The notes beneath the pieces are model-generated. The model saw only the letters and a program-made list of their open reading frames with translations, did not search any database and had not been told where the DNA came from. Made by a program: the position numbers and the translations under genes. A stretch of DNA of 64,000 nt from Spirosoma luteum DSM 19990 (GTDB taxonomy: Bacteria; Bacteroidota; Bacteroidia; Cytophagales; Spirosomataceae), in assembly GCF_000374065.1 (NCBI RefSeq), contig NZ_KB893246.1:62001-126000 (forward strand), given 5' to 3'. Positions 61,102 through 64,000 of the stretch are shown one piece after another. Every line of letters begins with the position of its first letter. Within the stretch, counting starts at the first letter, position 1.

Positions 61102-61323
61102 CTAAGGCCTGGGTATGGGTTCGGCTTTGAAACCTGCCTTCTCAACAGCCTCCCTGACTACATCGCCAATTCGGTTATCGGTGGTTTGTACAGTCAGAAT
61201 TTTCTCGGGGCTGCTGGTGTCTACATTCCAGCCGTCGAGTTGTTCGATGTCGTTCAGGAAAGGAGTTACGGTGGCTACGCAGCCACCACACTTGATATTT
61301 GTTTTGAAATTGAGCGTTTCCAT
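61102..61323 (-). CDS. Heavy-metal-associated domain protein, CopZ-like copper chaperone
   Basis: A 73-residue ferredoxin-like HMA protein. The metal motif reads IKCGGCVATVTPFLN (CxxC at about residues 12-15) and the C-terminal part is VVREAVEKAGFKAEPIP. It lies 54 nt downstream of a CopA-type ATPase on the same strand and likely delivers Cu(I) to it. The CGGC core replaces the more usual MxCxxC with K before the first Cys. Confidence 0.87.
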   Translation of the reverse strand: METLNFKTNIKCGGCVATVTPFLNDIEQLDGWNVDTSSPEKILTVQTTDNRIGDVVREAVEKAGFKAEPIPRP

Positions 61324-61377
61324 AGTTTGATTAACGTTTTACTTTTCTAGAATCTACACAAAAGACCAGTAATCGGA

Positions 61378-63672
61378 TTATAACTTAACCGTCTTCAACC
61401 GCAGACTGTTCGTTACGACCGATACAGAGCTAAGCGCCATAGCTGCCCCGGCAATCATCGGGTTAAGCAGAAAACCGTTGATTGGGTACAACAGTCCAGC
61501 CGCCAGCGGAATGCCGATAAGGTTATAAATGAACGCCCAGAATAAGTTTTGCCGGATAGTCTGCACCGTCCTCTTCGACAGGTACAAGGCCTTCGGTACA
61601 CTGGTCAGGTCCGAGGTGATAAGCGTCATTTTAGCTACGTCCATTGCAATATCCGACCCGTGTCCCATAGCAATACTAACATCGGCCTGAGCCAAGGCCT
61701 GTGAGTCATTAATGCCGTCGCCAATCATGGCCACTACTCGGCCTTTCGCTTGTAACTGTTTAATAAAATCGGCTTTATCGGTAGGCAGTGCTTCAGCCTT
61801 GTATTCCTCAATACCAACGGCCTGCGCTACGGCCGCTGCGGTCTGCTCGTTATCACCCGTTAGCATATATACGGCAATACCGCGCTGTTTCAGCGTATCA
61901 ATGGCCTCCGCTGATGTTTCCTTAACCGGGTCGGCGATGGCCAGTATGGCTAGTACACGCTGTTCATCGGCAAAGAAAACCACTGTTTTTGCTTTCCGTT
62001 GCCATTGCGTTGCCTGCTTTTGTACGGCATCATCCGCTACAATTGCGCGGTTAGCCAGCGATCGGATATTTCCGACACTATACGTTTTACCCCCGTAAGA
62101 ACCCGAAACACCCTGCCCGGTGAGGCTCTCGAATGTATCCAGAGTAACCCCCATCAACTTAGGAGACTCATGATGTATCTTCTCTACCACGGCCGATGCC
62201 AGCGGGTGCTCCGACCGCGATTCCAAGGCGTATAAAATGGGCAGCAATGCCGTTACGTCCGGTTCTGCTACCTGCCAGACTGCATCCGTAACGGTAGGTT
62301 TACCCTGCGTAATTGTGCCCGTTTTATCCAGCACCACGGCATTGACCCGGTAACCGAGTTCCAGACTTTCGGCATCTTTAATCAGGATGTTGTTATCCGC
62401 CCCTTTACCCACGCCGACCATAATGGCGGTGGGCGTAGCTAGCCCCAGCGCACAGGGACAGGCAATAACCAGGACCGTAACCGACGTGAGCAAAGCATGG
62501 GTAAACGCATTTTCTCCCGCAAAGACCATCCAGGCAATAAATGTCAGTATGGCAATACCCAGCACAATCGGCACGAAAATACCGGCAATTTTATCAACCA
62601 GTTTCTGCACCGGGGCTTTACTTCCCTGTGCTTCCTGCACCAGCCGGATAATTTGCGCCAGGACCGTGTCACCCCCAACCTTTTGCGCGGTAAAGCGAAA
62701 AGAACCGGTCTGATTGATGGTTCCGGCAAAGACCGATGCGCCACTATTCTTCTCTACCGGCACGGATTCCCCGGAAATCATGCTTTCGTCTACAAAAGAT
62801 GCCCCCGACTCAACCAGACCATCTACGGCAATCCTTTCGCCGGGCCGTACCATAAGCACCTGCCCTACCTGAACCTGCGCAATAGGCAGGTCTCGTTCTA
62901 TGCCGTTTTCTACAATCCGAACGGTACTGGGTTGTAAGCCAATCAGTTTTCTGATAGCCGATGAGGTATTGGACTTGGCCCGCTCTTCCAGCAGCTTCCC
63001 CAGCGAGATAAACGTGATGACCACCGCGGCCGCTTCAAAATAAACATCGGGGGTCAAACCGCGCTGCAACCAGAAGTCGGGGTTAACGGTGTTAAAGGCA
63101 CTGAATAGAAACGCTATTCCGGTGGACAGGGCAACGAGCGTATCCATATTGGCTTTACCATAGCGAGCCTGTTTCCAGGCATTGCTGAAATAGGATCGGC
63201 CCAGCCAAAAGACAACGGGAGCGGTGAGCACCATCATCAGGTAGTTCTTATACCCCGCCGTTCCGCCCGGTTCCATCAGAAACATGCCGATGATTACGAC
63301 GGGTACCGTAAGGATGGCCGCCCAGATGGTTCGCTTCTTCAGCGATTCATAATGCTTCTCCTGAGCTTCCTGCTGCACCTGCCGGGGGTCCTCCACGTTG
63401 ACCACTAAATCGTAGCCGATTGCCTGCAAAGCCTGCTGCAAGCCCGTTGGCGAAACCACGTTCGGGTCATAATCCACCGTAGCCGACTGATTGGCGTAGT
63501 TTACGGTGGCCTGCGCAACGCCCGGCGTATTGGTCAGCATCGACTCTACACTCACGGCACAGGCAGCGCAACTCATCTCCAGCACCGGAAACTGCTGATG
63601 CGTCAATGCCGAATGTATCTTTTTATTTGTAACAGGCTTGCTTGCCTGAGTCATTTTATCCGTCGGTATCAT
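61378..63672 (-). CDS. copA: Copper-translocating P1B-type ATPase
   Basis: A 764-residue Cu(I) exporter. One N-terminal HMA domain has MSCAACAVSVESML, followed by eight TM segments with the channel motif IACPCALGLATPTA. The cytosolic domains have DKTGTITQGKP (phosphorylated Asp), SEHPLASAV, and the hinge GDGINDSQALAQADVSIAM. The M7/M8 Cu motifs appear as NLIGIPLAAG and MALSSVSVVTNSLRL, typical of CopA. Followed by the CopZ-like gene. A copper-responsive regulator was not found nearby. Confidence 0.94.
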   Translation of the reverse strand: MIPTDKMTQASKPVTNKKIHSALTHQQFPVLEMSCAACAVSVESMLTNTPGVAQATVNYANQSATVDYDPNVVSPTGLQQALQAIGYDLVVNVEDPRQVQQEAQEKHYESLKKRTIWAAILTVPVVIIGMFLMEPGGTAGYKNYLMMVLTAPVVFWLGRSYFSNAWKQARYGKANMDTLVALSTGIAFLFSAFNTVNPDFWLQRGLTPDVYFEAAAVVITFISLGKLLEERAKSNTSSAIRKLIGLQPSTVRIVENGIERDLPIAQVQVGQVLMVRPGERIAVDGLVESGASFVDESMISGESVPVEKNSGASVFAGTINQTGSFRFTAQKVGGDTVLAQIIRLVQEAQGSKAPVQKLVDKIAGIFVPIVLGIAILTFIAWMVFAGENAFTHALLTSVTVLVIACPCALGLATPTAIMVGVGKGADNNILIKDAESLELGYRVNAVVLDKTGTITQGKPTVTDAVWQVAEPDVTALLPILYALESRSEHPLASAVVEKIHHESPKLMGVTLDTFESLTGQGVSGSYGGKTYSVGNIRSLANRAIVADDAVQKQATQWQRKAKTVVFFADEQRVLAILAIADPVKETSAEAIDTLKQRGIAVYMLTGDNEQTAAAVAQAVGIEEYKAEALPTDKADFIKQLQAKGRVVAMIGDGINDSQALAQADVSIAMGHGSDIAMDVAKMTLITSDLTSVPKALYLSKRTVQTIRQNLFWAFIYNLIGIPLAAGLLYPINGFLLNPMIAGAAMALSSVSVVTNSLRLKTVKL

Positions 63673-63889
63673 ATCTTTATAAGGACAAGACCTATCTTCC
63701 AGGTGTTCTTCTCTACCTTCAGATATAGAACAAAAAAAGGCATCGTTTGCGCTGATACTGACTTATATAATTCGGGTTACGCAGTACATTTTGACCCAGT
63801 TCTACGAATACCATAAAGCCCTGGCTACCTGGTGCAAAAGCTGAAACCGGACCAAAATAGCCATGCCCAGGGGTGACCTAGCAGCCAGT

Positions 63890-64000
63890 ATGAGTCATTA
63901 CTATATGATGCCTGACCAATTGTGCTTCCGAAAGCGGCTCCCCCTGCCTGGTATCTATTTGTTGTTAATACTGTTAACCAGTTGTCAGAAAACTGAACAA
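63890..64000 (+). CDS. Lipoprotein, N-terminal part only (cut by window end)
   Basis: An ATG at 63890 opens a frame that runs to the window end. It reads MSHYYMMPDQLCFRKRLPLP, then GIYLLLILLTSCQKTEQ: basic n-region, hydrophobic core and lipobox LTSC, so a lipoprotein signal peptide with the lipid Cys at residue 32. An ATG at 63905 is also possible. The gene is divergent from copA; nothing can be said about the mature protein. Confidence 0.6.
   Translation, partial: MSHYYMMPDQLCFRKRLPLPGIYLLLILLTSCQKTEQ

Overview
The window looks like chromosomal DNA of a Cytophagales bacterium (Bacteroidota), most like Spirosoma and its relatives; this is inferred from gene content, as no search was possible. 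The signs are secreted proteins with Por-type (T9SS) C-terminal sorting domains, CHU_C-type Ig repeats, large FtsX-like permeases in tandem, a NagZ-AmpC-type fusion, and promoters of the Bacteroidota form TTG-N21-TATCTTTG. Base composition is moderate (roughly half G+C) except in an AT-rich gap at 6.6-7.3 kb and a GC-rich PA14 segment at 3.2-4.1 kb. Genes are dense and on both strands.

Layout. 0-6.6 kb: two convergent paralogous T9SS beta-helix proteins. 6.6-8.5 kb: a gene-poor stretch with decayed IS3- and IS110-family transposase fragments. 8.6-19.4 kb: a leftward ABC export locus (membrane-fusion adaptor, LolD/MacB-like ATPase, small secreted protein, three FtsX-like permeases), interrupted by a shrunken Uma2-like gene on the other strand. 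19.5-26.2 kb: a membrane glycosyltransferase, then an NtrC-type regulator and an NtrY-like kinase flanking PlsC and acyl-ACP desaturase genes. 26.4-31.7 kb: tRNA-Leu(CAG), pyrC, hemB and an OmpR-type two-component system. 31.8-41.2 kb: secreted proteins, a rhodanese, the GH3/beta-lactamase fusion and a 1.3-kaa Ig-repeat adhesin. 41.2-45 kb: tadA, sodA, tRNA-His, a CarH-like B12 photoreceptor regulator, a YheT-like hydrolase and a small membrane protein. 45-51.6 kb: a leftward surface-glycan cluster (epimerase, three glycosyltransferases, a putative oxygenase, a beta-propeller protein). 51.8-64 kb: a lipoprotein, an M3 peptidase, a BlaI/BlaR1-like pair with a clear operator, a ferredoxin reductase, an N-acetylglucosamine-kinase-like ATPase, a b5-like protein, thiL, copZ-copA, and the start of a lipoprotein gene cut by the window end.

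How the parts fit. Much of the window concerns the cell envelope: export, glycans, phospholipid acyl chains, peptidoglycan turnover and its BlaI/BlaR1-like sensing. The BlaI operator is the best-supported regulatory site: two 16-bp palindromes laid over a recognisable promoter.

The most unusual structural signal is a large set of long, mostly perfect inverted repeats (12-34 bp arms) between genes. Most sit just after stop codons and probably act as terminators. Two of them, 18 kb apart, share a core and form a dispersed palindromic family, and one sits in a divergent promoter region where a terminator makes little sense. A second signal is a helically phased array of ATGAC/GTCAT words upstream of the NtrC-type regulator.
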